A DNA stretch of 64,000 nucleotides from NCBI GenBank assembly GCA_006503535.1, contig QYRS01000002.1, positions 434,001 to 498,000 of the forward strand, given 5' to 3'. This DNA is from Arthrinium phaeospermum. Its lineage: Eukaryota; Ascomycota; Sordariomycetes; Amphisphaeriales; Apiosporaceae. The notes beneath the pieces are model-generated. The model was given only the letters and a program-made list of their open reading frames with translations, searched no databases and was not told where the DNA came from. This document shows, piece after piece, positions 1 to 11,427 of the stretch. How positions within the stretch are numbered: position 1 is the first letter of the stretch; the number at the start of each line of letters is the position of its first letter. The translations under genes were made by a program, and so were the position numbers.

Positions 1-1194
1 GACGAAGGCATCTCCTTGATTTGAGGGCTGTGCCGCGCGCTAGCCTGTGTACCGCCCCGGATGACACATACGCCGTCGTGGCGTAGCGCATGAGCTAACC
101 GCCCTACCTTTCAGGTCCTGCCGATGATGACAAGAAAGCTACTTCGAGATGATCTGGAAATAAAGATGACAGTCTCTATAGTTCTACTCTGTAGCCTATA
201 TTCCTAGTTCCATCTTGAGTTGGACGAGTTTGTTCAGTTTGCAGAAGCCATCATCTGGGTTGATCATTCTGCTGGGCATTCAGTAGATCTCGGGGAGGCC
301 CAAACCCAGCATCAGCTTCTTGCTTCGAAGTCATTGAAGAATGTGCCTATATAAGACAAGAGAGCCTTTCGGAACCCGGGCTTGACCAAGATGAGAGATG
401 ATCGTATTGGGAAATACTAGAAACTACCAGAGGTCATTCAAGCCCACCCCTTCCCTATCCCTCCGATCTGTGGCCTCGCAGTGCCACCGCAGCCGTACTA
501 ACTGGGAGTTTACTAGCGCCGGCATGACATGCGCATGCTACGGTAAACCAATCAAAAACCCACCCAGTACCTCGGTATTGTAAGAGCCTCTCTTGCACCG
601 CAATTTTAGTGTTGCAAGGTCCGAAAAGACGTTGCTAAGGCGCTCCACACTTTTATGCCAAATGTGGCACAGCCTCCACACCATTGGTGATATTACCAAA
701 GACTGTGGCTAGACAGCAGATGCCTGCATTTGACATCAATCCAGTTGATCATTTGTGTGTCGGTTGAGTCTATCTCTTAACTGACACGCTATATTCACAC
801 ATCGTGATTCGCTACGCCGTTTCAGCCACCATAGCCACTTTCGAATCGTCAATGTTCACTGTAAGTCATGACTTCTACCTTGCAGCATGTTTGAGATGCA
901 TATGAGAGAGAACTGTGCATTATTATGGTGAAATCTAGTTCACTCATCAATACACGATGACGTTTTTACCATCTATGAATGAGTATCTTCTGGCTGCAAT
1001 TATAGCTGGGCTTTGTGCATAGATCTGTATGTGTCAAAGACGGCACCAGGCGAGTCAAATAGCGCAGTAGGGCAATATCTGTATCCAGTTGCCCAACGTG
1101 GGATCATGCGTTGAACCTTGTCCCATTTGAGTACTGCACGAGGTTGGTTAAACACTCACGCATCTTATGGTTTATTTATGGTTCATCGATACGC
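1..1194. other. Gene-free left edge
   Basis: No reading frame here has codon texture, a signal peptide or a domain that I recognise. The longest plus-strand frame (398-583, 61 codons) has no recognisable feature. The stretch may hold the far 3' flank of the minus-strand gene to its right. I see no repeat structure or RNA gene. Confidence 0.5.
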
Positions 1195-1857
1195 TCACTT
1201 CGTGATAATACCCGTCGAAGTCCTAATCCACCAGTTGATCGGCACCTGATCCTCCCCGCCCTTGCCGTTGGAAGTGGGACAGTCAAAGACTCCCCCCGCC
1301 TGTATCTTTCCGTTGGGCTCCATGAACCGGCTGAGCGCGACGCCGAGGAGGGTGGCGACGTCCTGGTCCCCGACGTAGATGGCCCAGTTGGGCATCTGGC
1401 CGTCGAGTGTCTTCATGAGCACGGCGCAGTTCCCCTGCATGACGAGGACGGTCCAGGGGTCCGCCCGCAGATTGTCGGGCGTCAGCGTCCAGAACCCGAC
1501 GTTGGACTGCGCCCAGGACCAGATGAGGTAGCAGTCGGCACCCGTCGCCGCTATGTCGGCGTACGCGTCGCCGTCCTCGTAGAGGCCCTTGCCGCACTCG
1601 GTGATGGGGGCTTGGCCTGGGCTGCCTGGGTAGAAGGTCGCCATCTGCAGTTGCTTGCCGGGACCTCCTTGTCTCTGTTGCTGTTGCGGGGTTGCGGTGG
1701 CGTTGAGGTGGATGTGGATGGCGGCTTGGGTGCCGTTGGGGGTGGTGTAGTTGATGCAGCTCATGTTGGGGATAATATCGGGTATGGTGGCACAGGTGCT
1801 GGCGGAGCAGAACCCGACAAAGGCAAGTAAAGGGAGTAGCCAATGTATTACTGCCAT
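1195..1857 (-). CDS. Secreted Hce2/Ecp2-like effector-type protein
   Basis: Single-exon gene of 220 aa starting at the ATG at 1857. Residues 1-20 form a signal peptide (hydrophobic core LLPLLAFVGF, then CSAS), so the product should be secreted. The C-terminal half has the Hce2 (homologue of Cladosporium fulvum Ecp2) layout: a TECG start, an ADC cysteine, a GFWTL tryptophan segment, a GNCAVL cysteine, a YVGDQDVATLL segment and a final GVFDC cysteine followed by a Trp-containing end. The mature protein has several Cys, suggesting disulfides. Hce2 proteins are secreted and some act as necrosis-inducing effectors or in fungal competition. The role here is inferred from the family only. A 239-codon frame on the other strand is its shadow. 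Confidence 0.72.
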   Translation of the reverse strand: MAVIHWLLPLLAFVGFCSASTCATIPDIIPNMSCINYTTPNGTQAAIHIHLNATATPQQQQRQGGPGKQLQMATFYPGSPGQAPITECGKGLYEDGDAYADIAATGADCYLIWSWAQSNVGFWTLTPDNLRADPWTVLVMQGNCAVLMKTLDGQMPNWAIYVGDQDVATLLGVALSRFMEPNGKIQAGGVFDCPTSNGKGGEDQVPINWWIRTSTGIITK

Positions 1858-2287
1858 ATGTAAAATTTGAGAATTCCGTAATTTGGTGGCCCTTGTATGT
1901 CACAGGGTAATTGGCAAACGGTAATGCTGGAAAATTGTTTTGGATTGCACCTCCCAGTTTATGAAGCTTGGGAAGACTCGATTGCTTAATATATCATGAT
2001 ACAAGAACTTCTGATCATCGGTTGGTATTCATATACAGTCACAGATCGGGCACATGTAGTGTCACGAGTGAATTTCAATATTATCAACCAAGATAATCAA
2101 TGACATGACGATGCCTGTGAACCTGAACAAGTAACTGGTCGCACCAGTGCACATAACTGTATGTAAAGTCCACAAGAATCCAATTTATCCAAGCATTGTC
2201 TCAAACGTCTCTGCAATATATGAACCGAGTCCATACACCCTATCCCAGCCCCCACTGATTACCAACGCAGTGTAACCTAAGTTTCCT
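1858..2287. other. Intergenic, nothing recognised
   Basis: 430 bp between the start of the Hce2-like gene and the stop of the rhodopsin-like gene, both on the minus strand. It should contain the promoter of the former and the 3' end of the latter. No clear element stands out. Confidence 0.4.
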
Positions 2288-3622
2288 TCAAAGTCGGGAG
2301 TCGTTTGGTGTTTCTGCTGACTGGGTGTAGTTCGATTCCTGCTTGGATGGTCGAGACCACCCATCATCGTGCGAGAAGTCCACACTCAAGAGCCCAGAAG
2401 GGGGCTCTGATTTCAGAAAGTACCCCTCGCGATTGTTCTGTGCTCCTCCTTCAAGACTAAGAAGTGTATTCAACAGTGTGTCCCGAAGCCTCCTCTTGGG
2501 CAGATCGCGTTTTGAAGGGGGCCGGGCAGCTGCTGCTTGGTGCGGCAACGGCTTCACACCATTAGTGTTATCCATCTGTACGAACAATGATCGGAACGTA
2601 GCCACGCAGGCAATGAAGAACGCTGTTTGAAAGTTATGAGTGAATGGCGTAAGATGGCATAGGGGCAAGAATTGGAACTCACAAGTGACAAATTCGATCG
2701 CAAGCCAGAACCAGACCCATCCAATATTCTGTGATTGTGTGTTATCTGACGCCACTCTTCCGTGATGAATTGTTGCTCTGACCAGCGTGACAGCAACTGT
2801 GAATAAAGTTATTGAAAAGATGCATGTTAACGCAATCTTTTTATGGAAAGGAATGCGAACTCTCCATAGGATGGTCATCGGGAATATGAGGACTGAAATG
2901 ACGCAACTGTTAGCAAACAATTTCCAGGTGATCCACAATCCGGGTTAAAAGGACTCACTCAGAACATCTGTGAATATGTCAAAGGTGCAGTTTATGATCA
3001 TATTCCTCCATTCCCTTGCAATGTCTGGCTTGCTTGTACAAGTAGTCAGGATTTCCTCCACGGGACTGGCTGTACATTTGAACTCTGAGAGCCCGATTGT
3101 GATTGCAAGGAGTACAGTGGTTATCGCAAACACAGTCCACCAGAAGATCCGGAATGGTTTGATGTTCGAGCCGAGGCGATAAAAGAATATCAGAAAGTTG
3201 TACTTGACGAGCCAGATTCCCACCACACAGAGGAGTGAGTTCGCAAGAACCGCATGAAGGGCCCTCGGGACATCCTCCATGAAGGTAGGTGGCGGCATAC
3301 TCTTGCCGTTGCCGACAGCCTCCATCATGTACACTAAGTCCATTCGGGTTTGACAAAGTACAGCGGTAGACAGAATCATCGCAAGAACAACGAACATGAG
3401 GTAATCCTCTGCAAAGAGCTTACGGAAGCAGAGGAATCTGATATATGCTCTAGCGGTCAATGAGAGGCAACATAAGATAAAGAGGCCCCAGATGACACCC
3501 TAATTGAAGCCAGTCAGTCTCGTATATCCCATATCACATCAATTGCAACGTACCTTAAACGCCGTGAGCGACATCAAGGGCTCAGTTGTACTCAAAACTC
3601 CATTTTGACCGGCTTGATCCAT
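2288..3622 (-). CDS. Rhodopsin-like (SAT4-family) integral membrane protein
   Basis: Four exons, complement(join(2288..2622,2683..2892,2959..3499,3554..3622)), give 384 aa with frame kept across all joins. The protein has a short extracellular N-terminus, then repeated hydrophobic segments: GVIWGLFILCCLS, YLMFVVLAMILS, the long segment around SLLCVVGIWLVKYNFLIFFY, FRIFWWTVFAITTVLLA, DVLILIFPMTILW and further helices. This matches the fungal seven-helix family labelled rhodopsin domain / SAT4-like, whose typical marks include the KYNFLIFFYRL and DILIxxxPxxxLW regions. The tail is long, polar and cytoplasmic, rich in Lys/Arg and Ser. Some members of this family (PTH11-like) act in surface sensing, but this protein lacks a CFEM domain, so its ligand is unknown. 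It is divergent from the P450 gene to its right. Confidence 0.82.
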
Positions 3623-4540
3623 AATGAAATAGGGGTTAGGCGTATCGGTTTCAGTAGCATGAAGACAAGACCGTTCAATATGTATCAAGGCTGGAGGGAA
3701 ATTCGTTTGTGATCACGCTGTGCCATTTCGAGGACTGTGAGTTCATTTATAATCGGATGAATCCCACCATCACTCGTGGCCGCGGAAGGCCGCACTGCAA
3801 ACATGCTTCACCTCCGCACCTCGAACGCGTATGCAATGGTGTGACAGCGTTACCCGCTCCATCAATACTCTTCGAGTGCCATTTCATTCACTTGTGCTGA
3901 ATGGAAATCATTGCCCGCTTGATTGAGGGCGGGGAATATGCACTTTCCAGACTGGAAAAAGCATAACACAGAAGTATCGCTAATCTTGGCCCTCGGGATA
4001 TGTGTTCTAAAAATACTACTTCATGTATGCTTTGACGAATGCGTCTCCTGTCGCGGTCATTTTACTTCATTTTATGTGTAAGAATGAGTTAGAGTGAGTG
4101 ATCGACAGCCTAAGAACCTCTTGCATTCTCGGCCGCATCTAAATCGCATGATCTAAGTGGATACTTGATATCTTCGGTTGGCTGAAGAGAGAGGGTAATG
4201 TTGCACATATGCAACCCTGTGCACCCTTTTACCCAGCCATCGGGATGTGATGATCCTTGCCCGTTCCATACCCCATACGTACCTCTGAGTACCAGCAAGT
4301 ACCTGCCTCCTTTTTTTGTGTGACATTACGTATTCTAGCCTTTTCGGTGTATTGGTAGGCCGATGACGCAAGTCTTGACTTTTCGGCGATTGACCCCCCA
4401 AGCAATTTCCAATGGCCACCACCGCTGTCCATGTCTCCTCTACAAGACATCACACTGTCTCACTGAGTTCTACGGTATCCAACAACAGCCACAAACTACA
4501 ATATACCATTGTTTAGTCTGTGCATGACGAGCATCAAGCC
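3623..4540. other. Divergent promoter region
   Basis: 918 bp between the divergent starts of the rhodopsin-like gene (minus) and the P450 gene (plus). Both promoters must lie here. No confident TATA box or repeated operator was seen. Confidence 0.4.
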
Positions 4541-6221
4541 ATGGCTTTCCATGTCATCAGCTTGGTATCAACTCCCTTGGTAGCGGCACTTGGTGGCCTT
4601 GTGGTGACTTATTCGTTTTTCTTCGCATTATTGAGATTGACACAAGATGCACGAGAACCGGAATTGGTGTCTGCTTCGATTCCCTTCCTGAGTCCGATAT
4701 TTGGGTTGGTGAGATGGAATATGAGATTCTACAACCATATGAGGTAGGCTTAGGAAGCTAAGTCTGAGTTTGCCCATACTGATCTCAAGTTTCCAACAGA
4801 GAAGAGTTCCCACAACTGCCTATCTACACACTGCGACTCCCTGGTACTCGAATTTACATTGTCAATTCGACCTCTCTCATCCCCGTTGTCCAACGACAAT
4901 GGAGAACCCTACTCTTTCCACCTGTGACAGCCAGAGCGTCAGAGGCTGCTATGGGCGGCAGCAAAGAGGCCCTCAGTATCATGCGCGCGGATATGGTGAC
5001 CGAAAATGGCTTCCTGCCCGGCTTCATCAAAGCCATACATCCCACTTTGTCACAGGGAGCTGAGCTGGATGAATTGAGTAACCAGGCTGCCAAGGTACTT
5101 GCCGTCTCACTGGACGGCCGCGCGGCAAATGGCAAGACCACACACAAACTATTCGAATGGGTGCAGCAGGAGCTTTTTATGGCTACAACCGACAGCGTGT
5201 ACGGACCTCATAATCCCTTACGCAACGCAGAAGATGTTGACGCCTGGTAGTAAGTATATACAGCTTGAAGAGAGGCAACACATGAGACTAATGGGGTATT
5301 AGCAAATTCCACCCGACTATCATGTTTCTCATGCTTGACATATTTCCACATTGGGCTTTCCGAGCTAGTCTCAAAGCTCGCGATCACCTGGCAAAGTCAT
5401 TCATCCAATACCACAGAGAAGACAGGTACAATGAAGGATCTGCATTTATCCAGCGCTGGAAGGAGCACTTCGTTGGCCACGGGATTCCCGAGGAGGATCT
5501 TGGAAAATTCCATACTGGTGGACTATTTGCACTTGTTGCCAACACCATCCCGACAGCCTTTTGGACCATATTCCACATCCTCTCCGATCCTACCACACTT
5601 GACATCTGCCGAAAGGAAGCGTCCCAAGCAGTGAAAGAGGAGAATGACGTCTGTATCATGGATGGCCAGTTCATCACGCACTCCTGTCCCACCTTGGTCT
5701 CAGTCTTCCAAGAGGTTTTACGGTTCCATGGTATGAGTAATTCGGTTCGAATTGCCGACGAAGATCAGATGCTTGATGGCAAGTATCTGATCAAAAAAGG
5801 GGGGTTGGTGATGATACCGGCTCGCGTCCAGCACCAAAATCGAGAGGCTTGGGGCCTAGATACCGAAGCATTCGATCCACTTCGATTTGTGAAGAAGGCA
5901 GGCAAGAAGTCCCCAAACCAACTGGCGTTTCGCGGTTTTGGCGGAGGCACAACGTTATGTCCCGGGCGGCATTTTGCGGCAAATGAAATTCTTGTCTTTG
6001 CTGCTATGCTGGTTTTACGGTTCGATGTCGTCCCTGGTAAGGGACATTGGAAGACTCCCACAGCAGAACAATCATCCCAGGCCGAAGCTATGGAGCAGCC
6101 AGATTTTGATCTTGATGTTGAGATACTCCCACGTCCTGGAATTGGGCAAGTTTGGCGAGTCACGTTTAAAGGACACGGCGAGACGGCGCTGGTGGCCGAG
6201 GACATGGAGAAACAGCCATGA
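4541..6221 (+). CDS. Cytochrome P450 monooxygenase (CYP7/CYP8-like architecture)
   Basis: Three exons, join(4541..4743,4800..5249,5303..6221), give 523 aa. An in-frame GTG seven codons upstream is not needed, because the ATG at 4541 opens directly onto the N-terminal membrane anchor (LVSTPLVAALGGLVVTYSFFF). The haem-binding loop FGGGTTLCPGRHF places the proximal Cys near residue 437, and EVLR fits the K-helix ExxR position. The TLRLPGTRIYIVNS segment resembles the early beta region of CYP7/CYP8-type P450s (sterol 7-alpha-hydroxylase/prostacyclin synthase-like), which are common as orphans in fungi. It should be ER-bound and use a P450 reductase; the substrate is unknown. No polyketide or peptide synthetase lies nearby, so membership of a secondary-metabolite cluster is not supported. 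Confidence 0.88.
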
Positions 6222-7696
6222 TTCAATCTAGAGCCTGTCCCTCTTATATTCTCTATGTTACAGGACTGATAGACTTGATTGTACTTAACCATGGCTAGCT
6301 AATATGCATTTCAACCTCAAACATCTACATTGACTAATTGGTCTCATTCTATTGTGTTTGTGCTCCAATTTGTCATTACCAAAATGTGATGATGTGATAT
6401 CGACGAATAGAATGTCTTGGTTTAGGGACTCTACCCCCTCGAGACAATGAAGCGACGAAAGCTGACGCGGAAAATTGTCTTGATCGTTAAATTGATGAGA
6501 ATTAGCCACGCGCGTATAACAGCAGACGCGATCTGATAAAGACCTATCTGGATAACTAATGCAGAGAGATAGAGACCGACTTGTGCAAAGTCACATAATA
6601 GGCATTTCCCCTGTTTACTTGCACGTATTTGTATGTACCCAGCGTACCCGCATGTTGCACTCTTGTTGTTGCACAGTAGGTACTTGGCGACTTCTGTATT
6701 GTGGTAGAGAAACGTGCACAGCTAGGTGGTATTCGGCCCCCACGTTGCTTTCCCCGACTCATTTCTGCCCCTGCAATCTTGTTACCCACTCTCCCACTTT
6801 GAACGCCAACCAACCTGCATACCTAGTGCATAGCCCCCAATTGACCATCACCAACGGACGCTTCCGACAGGGCTAGCAGGGCTCGATTTAGCGGATGCAG
6901 AGATCAATACCGGGGGCGATGACGGCACAGCCCATCCGTTCGCGCCCGCCACGGCTGCATGCTAATGTGTGGGAGGTGACAGGTATGGTTACACTCAATC
7001 GCTCACTCTGGCGCTCTGCGTGACAGCCTTAGCATGCATGATGGTACTGATTGGGCCTATTGGAGAAGTGTGTCATGGATGATGATATGGAACGAAAGGC
7101 CAATCATTCGCATGGCTGCGCGAGCCCGTCACCTGCACCGTAACATCTTAACGTATTCCTTGTCGAGCAAGCACTTCTATTGGATCTGGTATTAATTGTA
7201 ACTATACCGATGCAATACCCACATCTTCATTGAGGCGCGCGGTTAGAAGAGTGACTGTAACACTGCACAGTCTTGATGCACTCATCTAAACAGGCCGATG
7301 TCCAGTCTTAGGACGCCTCACGTACAACCGCCCCGCCCGACCGTCAGGCCAAGATAACTGTCTATGCGATTTGACTGATTAGTTATAACGCAAGGCTTCA
7401 CCGGATGCATTTCACTACCATCCCACTCAACACCGATTTCAGGGTCTATTCAATGCCCGCCTGGTCTTTCATTTGTGACTTCCACCTGAGTTCATTTTCC
7501 ATTCTGTTGCATTTTGGTTTGATAGAGACTTGCTTTGAAAAGGGGGAGGTCAACCTAGCCCTGCATAAGAAGCGCGGCACTTGAATTAGCTTCGCCAGGC
7601 GGTTCCTAATTAGGGGCGCCCCCTTTTCCCAGACGCTCAACCACAACGGGAGATCAAATCCCATCAGCTAAATGACTGATGATCGACTGATACATG
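6222..7696. other. Gene-free intergenic region
   Basis: 1.5 kb between the stop of the P450 gene (plus) and the stop of the HET gene (minus), so it is a convergent intergenic. Short frames exist on both strands but none shows a domain or a plausible exon series. No repeats were noted. Confidence 0.5.
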
Positions 7697-9627
7697 CTAC
7701 TCAAACCAGATTAGTATACACTTTGTGACATCGAAAGCTTCCCCTTCCATTACCCCATGGATGTACGCATCCCCAACCACCCTCCAACGCTGCCCAGGCC
7801 TAGCGATAATCGGTGCGCAGTATCCCTGTAATATGAGAATCACGTCGCCGACCCGGGTCTCCCGTGGCGCCAGTCCAATGTAGCCCTCTTTCGTGGTGAC
7901 CAGCCGCCTCTGCTTCGTGATGCCGATCCGCCCGAAGAACTCTATGTACGAAGTGAACCCCAGTATCCCGCCCATTATCAGCATGTAAACGTACGCGGCG
8001 ACCAGGACGGGCACGGCCACGAGCTTTCCCATTCCCACTAAGCCCGCGAGGCTAACCAGAACCCCGTCGATGTCCGCGCACTCCCTTCTCGCCCGCTCCT
8101 TCTCGTATGTCGGGTCCTTCCCGCGGATGACCTGCCAAAATGCATCGAGTCTTGTCTGCTGGGTTGGGGTGTAGGCTGCCCCTGCGCCGCCGTAGGGAGC
8201 CAAGCAGCGGCCCCTGGCGTCCAGATAGAAACGGCCAAAGGTCACGGCGCTCTCGATGGAGTTGACGATGCCTTTGACATATGACTCGCCGACTTGGGCG
8301 GAGGCGGGGGTGTTGACCAAGCTGACGCCCGTCACGACGTCTAGTTGGAGAGCCTGGAGGCCCAGCAAATTTCCATGAAATACCGGAGTGCAGCTTGGGC
8401 TCCCACCTCCGGCATGTAAGCCTTGCGGGAATCGATGCCAACCGTCAAAGGACCAGCCGATCAGCTGATCTGGGAGAGGTTCCCTGTTCTTGTCGTATGC
8501 AGGGTCAATCGCCCATGATGGTACTACTTCGCCGGATGCTGGTACGGTCTTGCAGCCCCTGCAAATGGCAAGAAATTGCAAGTTGCCTGTTTTCTCGAGG
8601 TACGTCTTCGTGAACTGAGTGAAGACCTCACTGTCGCTTGATTCACTGTATGTCATGGTCAGCTGTCATTCGTTAGAGTGCCTATGTCTGCGCGAGCGAT
8701 AGGATAGAGCAATGGTAAAGGAAAACTCTCTTACTAGTCGGCGCCCACCGAGAGCTCCTCGCCATGGGTGGTCTGGAGTCCCAACAGCCCATATATCTTA
8801 TCCCTCGCGTACAGACTCTCTTTGTGCCACGCCATTAGCATATGCGACATCAGGTCGTCCGGGAAGTCCCAAGGCCAGTCCCGGAACCGTAATATCGTCC
8901 CCAGATGATTAGGAACTTCGAAGTTGGTCTTTGATCTCCCATGCGCCCTGCTGATGATGTCCCAGTCGATCTTGTGTTTGCCGCATATGACCATGGTCTG
9001 GGGACTGAGTGCCAGCTCTTGCACCACCCATGTCCGTGTGAACCAAGGACGTCCGAAGAGGGCGTTGAAAGCGGCGGCCGTGTGCAGCGCCTCGGCTATA
9101 TAGCGGATGTGTCCCCAAACGCGCAGTTTGCGTTCCCCGCGCCGGACCATCCTCCATTCGTAGTAGTTGAGTTTCCCATCGTCATCCGATCGAGAGGCCA
9201 TAAACGTCACTGCCTCGAATGCGGTCTTGGTAAACATATCGTGCTCGCCAAGCCAGACGATGGCGTTTTGGCAGTGCATGTAGATGTCTCGCATAAGGGG
9301 CACCTGGACCCCTTTTTCTTCTTTGTTGCTCTGGTTGATGCAGATGGCGTCAACCCACAGCGTTCTCGGTTGCTCCTCGCTGTTACCCCGAAGATAACGG
9401 AGTGCAGTGTGCAAGTTTGGGGTGACGAGGAAGTCCAGGTCATTGACGAGGATTCTGACAGTCGCTTTTGACGCTCCCCAGCAGTAAGAAAGGGCTTCAT
9501 AACGCTCATGCGCGTCGAGAGAGGCGTGTCGGAGGCGACATCGGACAGGGCCCGACCCTGGAAAGAGCTCCAACAGTCTTATCTGCCGACCGGTCTGGTC
9601 AAGCTCTTGGTATACAAACTGCGCCAT
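7697..9627 (-). CDS. HET domain (heterokaryon incompatibility) protein
   Basis: Two exons, complement(join(7697..8645,8735..9627)), give 613 aa. The ATG at 9627 is chosen because the HET domain core follows at once. HET marks are YEALSYCWG (about residue 43), LWVDAICINQ (about 98), then the MRDIYMHCQNAIVWLG segment. The 89-nt intron joins GLLGL-containing residues to a segment that continues as YESSDSEVFTQF, the usual continuation in this family. The C-terminal half carries the typical late block GDVILILQG followed by GQRWRVVGDAYIHGVMEGE. HET proteins trigger cell death on fusion of incompatible hyphae. The partner is not deducible. It borders the pseudokinase and protease/gasdermin genes, which fits an allorecognition island. 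Confidence 0.9.
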
Positions 9628-9948
9628 CCTTCGACATGCGATGCCCAGGCAGCCTTTCCGAACTGCAAGCAAGAGACCGTGTTTTCACCTACGCCGCATT
9701 TACTCTAGAGCATTGCCTATTGACGACAAAAGTGTCGCACAGTCCGACTCTGTGGGTCCCTTATCGCCCTTGGTGGATGCGGGGCTGGCCGACGTTGCAT
9801 TTTCTTTTCTCGTCGAAATTGGTGGCGCCAGGCGGTCAGTCTCCCCCGCGGATCACTGGAGCGGACTGCCGAAGCTGGCCAAGAAACAAAGAAAGGAAAC
9901 AAATAATCGTTACATCTATGGATCAATCTATACTTGTACTAAAACTAT

Positions 9949-11427
9949 CTAGCTAACTTGTAGACCCTGACCAAGTTTAGAGGATTGACCATACTCGTAC
10001 AAACTTTCGATGCTTTCGAGAACCCGACAAATTGAATCTATATCTGCTCGATGTTCTTTTGGTACCAATATCCTCTTTCGAATGAGCCTCATGAGGGTTT
10101 TATGGGCATCATCAGTATCGAGATCCTCCTCAATGTCTTCCATGTGTTCTGCCAAGTTTGATGGATACTTCCCATATGATTCCCCATACTGTGTTTCAGG
10201 GCTGCGCCAATCTCTACTGAGACGATGCACGACAGAGTCCCACTTCCTATATTTGTATCCTGACGCCACCCAAGACATGTAGGCCAACACGACCATTCCG
10301 AGAGACCAGACATCAGTGGCACAGTCTTGTTCTTTCGAGTCCCTCTGGTTCTTAACCCTCTCTGCGAGTTCAGTGCGCTGTTCGAACGTTGATAGCAATG
10401 GCAGTCCCTCTACTTTAGTTATACTGTCTTTGTCATGGAACCTGGTATGCGCGGCAACCGAGATCTTAAGTGTTCCGAACGGAGTGTCCTGGTTAAACAG
10501 AGAAATTGTTTCTGGCTCTAGGTCGGTAAGGCTGCAATCACTTGCATGAAGCTCGCGAAGGGCCGAAAATAGTCCTGAGAGCTGCTCCATAAACCATCTC
10601 GACTTGTCCGTCCCAACGTCGCTCCGTGCCAAGCCTTTTACGTGCTCATTTATGTTACCGCCATACGCCCAAGGCTGCATTAGGTAGAGGATGTCTTCCA
10701 ACTTGTACGTAGCAATTGCCTTAACGAGATGGGGCGACTTGTACTCCCGGGTCCGAGCCGCACTGAGTTTTAATCTCTTGGTGCAGCAGGTACCCGCGTC
10801 GATGAAGGCCCTGACTGCGACTAAAACCCCGTCACCAGAGAAATCTTTGGGCCACCACCTCTGGGACAAGTTCCCCTTGTACACCTCTATCTTCATTACA
10901 GAGTATGGTGAAATGGGGGGAGCCGTCAAGTAGGGCATCGTTCGTTGCATTCCAAAGTCAAGGTCGACAGCATCGGATTCGAACACGGGCGTCATAAGTT
11001 CCCACTGATTTTCCTCAATGGCGTCACGGGCGCTTTTATCCCAAGGATCCTCGAAGAGGAAAAGATCCCATCGCCGACCGTCGATTCGATCCAAACTGAC
11101 TACGGCGTCAGAGTCGAATTTGTTCGATCCAAACGTCACCGGCAGCGCATCATCGTTGAACTGGTGTGCCCTTAGTGTATCCAGAAGCGGTAGCCTCTCG
11201 ATGCAGGCGAGGATCAGGAATAGTTTCTTAGCACCCACTCCGTCATAGACGAAACTGATATTCGACCGTAAAGGTTTGGTGTTCGAAAGGGCCAAAAAGT
11301 CCTGGACACGATCTCTCGTGACAATCTCGTTGATCTTATTGTGGGGTACGAAGTATTTCCCCAAGTGGTTCACAACCAAAGCATCTTTGATCAGATTTCG
11401 GATTTCGAGTGTGTGGCTGGCAACCAT
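9949..11427 (-). CDS. Stand-alone kinase-like protein, probable pseudokinase
   Basis: Single-exon gene of 492 aa starting at the ATG at 11427. Residues 1 to about 180 form a pre-kinase module (FVPHNKINEIVT..., LFLILACIE..., NQWELMTPVF...). It aligns by eye with the segment before the kinase domain in the large gene at 18.8-22.6 kb. The rest follows a kinase fold: a YLMQPWAYGGNI hinge-like stretch, a catalytic-loop equivalent TDLEPETISLF, and DVWSLGMVVLAYMSW as subdomain IX. In the loop, the usual Lys is Glu and the Asn is Thr. Where DFG should be the sequence reads ISVAAHTRF. Catalysis is therefore unlikely and a binding or scaffold role is inferred. It is separate in strand from the C2H2 gene that follows. 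Confidence 0.75.
   Translation of the reverse strand: MVASHTLEIRNLIKDALVVNHLGKYFVPHNKINEIVTRDRVQDFLALSNTKPLRSNISFVYDGVGAKKLFLILACIERLPLLDTLRAHQFNDDALPVTFGSNKFDSDAVVSLDRIDGRRWDLFLFEDPWDKSARDAIEENQWELMTPVFESDAVDLDFGMQRTMPYLTAPPISPYSVMKIEVYKGNLSQRWWPKDFSGDGVLVAVRAFIDAGTCCTKRLKLSAARTREYKSPHLVKAIATYKLEDILYLMQPWAYGGNINEHVKGLARSDVGTDKSRWFMEQLSGLFSALRELHASDCSLTDLEPETISLFNQDTPFGTLKISVAAHTRFHDKDSITKVEGLPLLSTFEQRTELAERVKNQRDSKEQDCATDVWSLGMVVLAYMSWVASGYKYRKWDSVVHRLSRDWRSPETQYGESYGKYPSNLAEHMEDIEEDLDTDDAHKTLMRLIRKRILVPKEHRADIDSICRVLESIESLYEYGQSSKLGQGLQVS

Noticed and set aside
1111..1830. 239-codon plus-strand frame
   Set aside because: It lies antisense over the Hce2-like gene. Its composition (Val, Gly, Asp, Arg) is the mirror of a GC-rich coding strand and has no domain.
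4541..6221. P450 as part of a secondary-metabolite cluster
   Set aside because: No polyketide synthase, peptide synthetase, terpene synthase or tailoring set lies nearby. Neighbours are a membrane receptor and HET-type genes.
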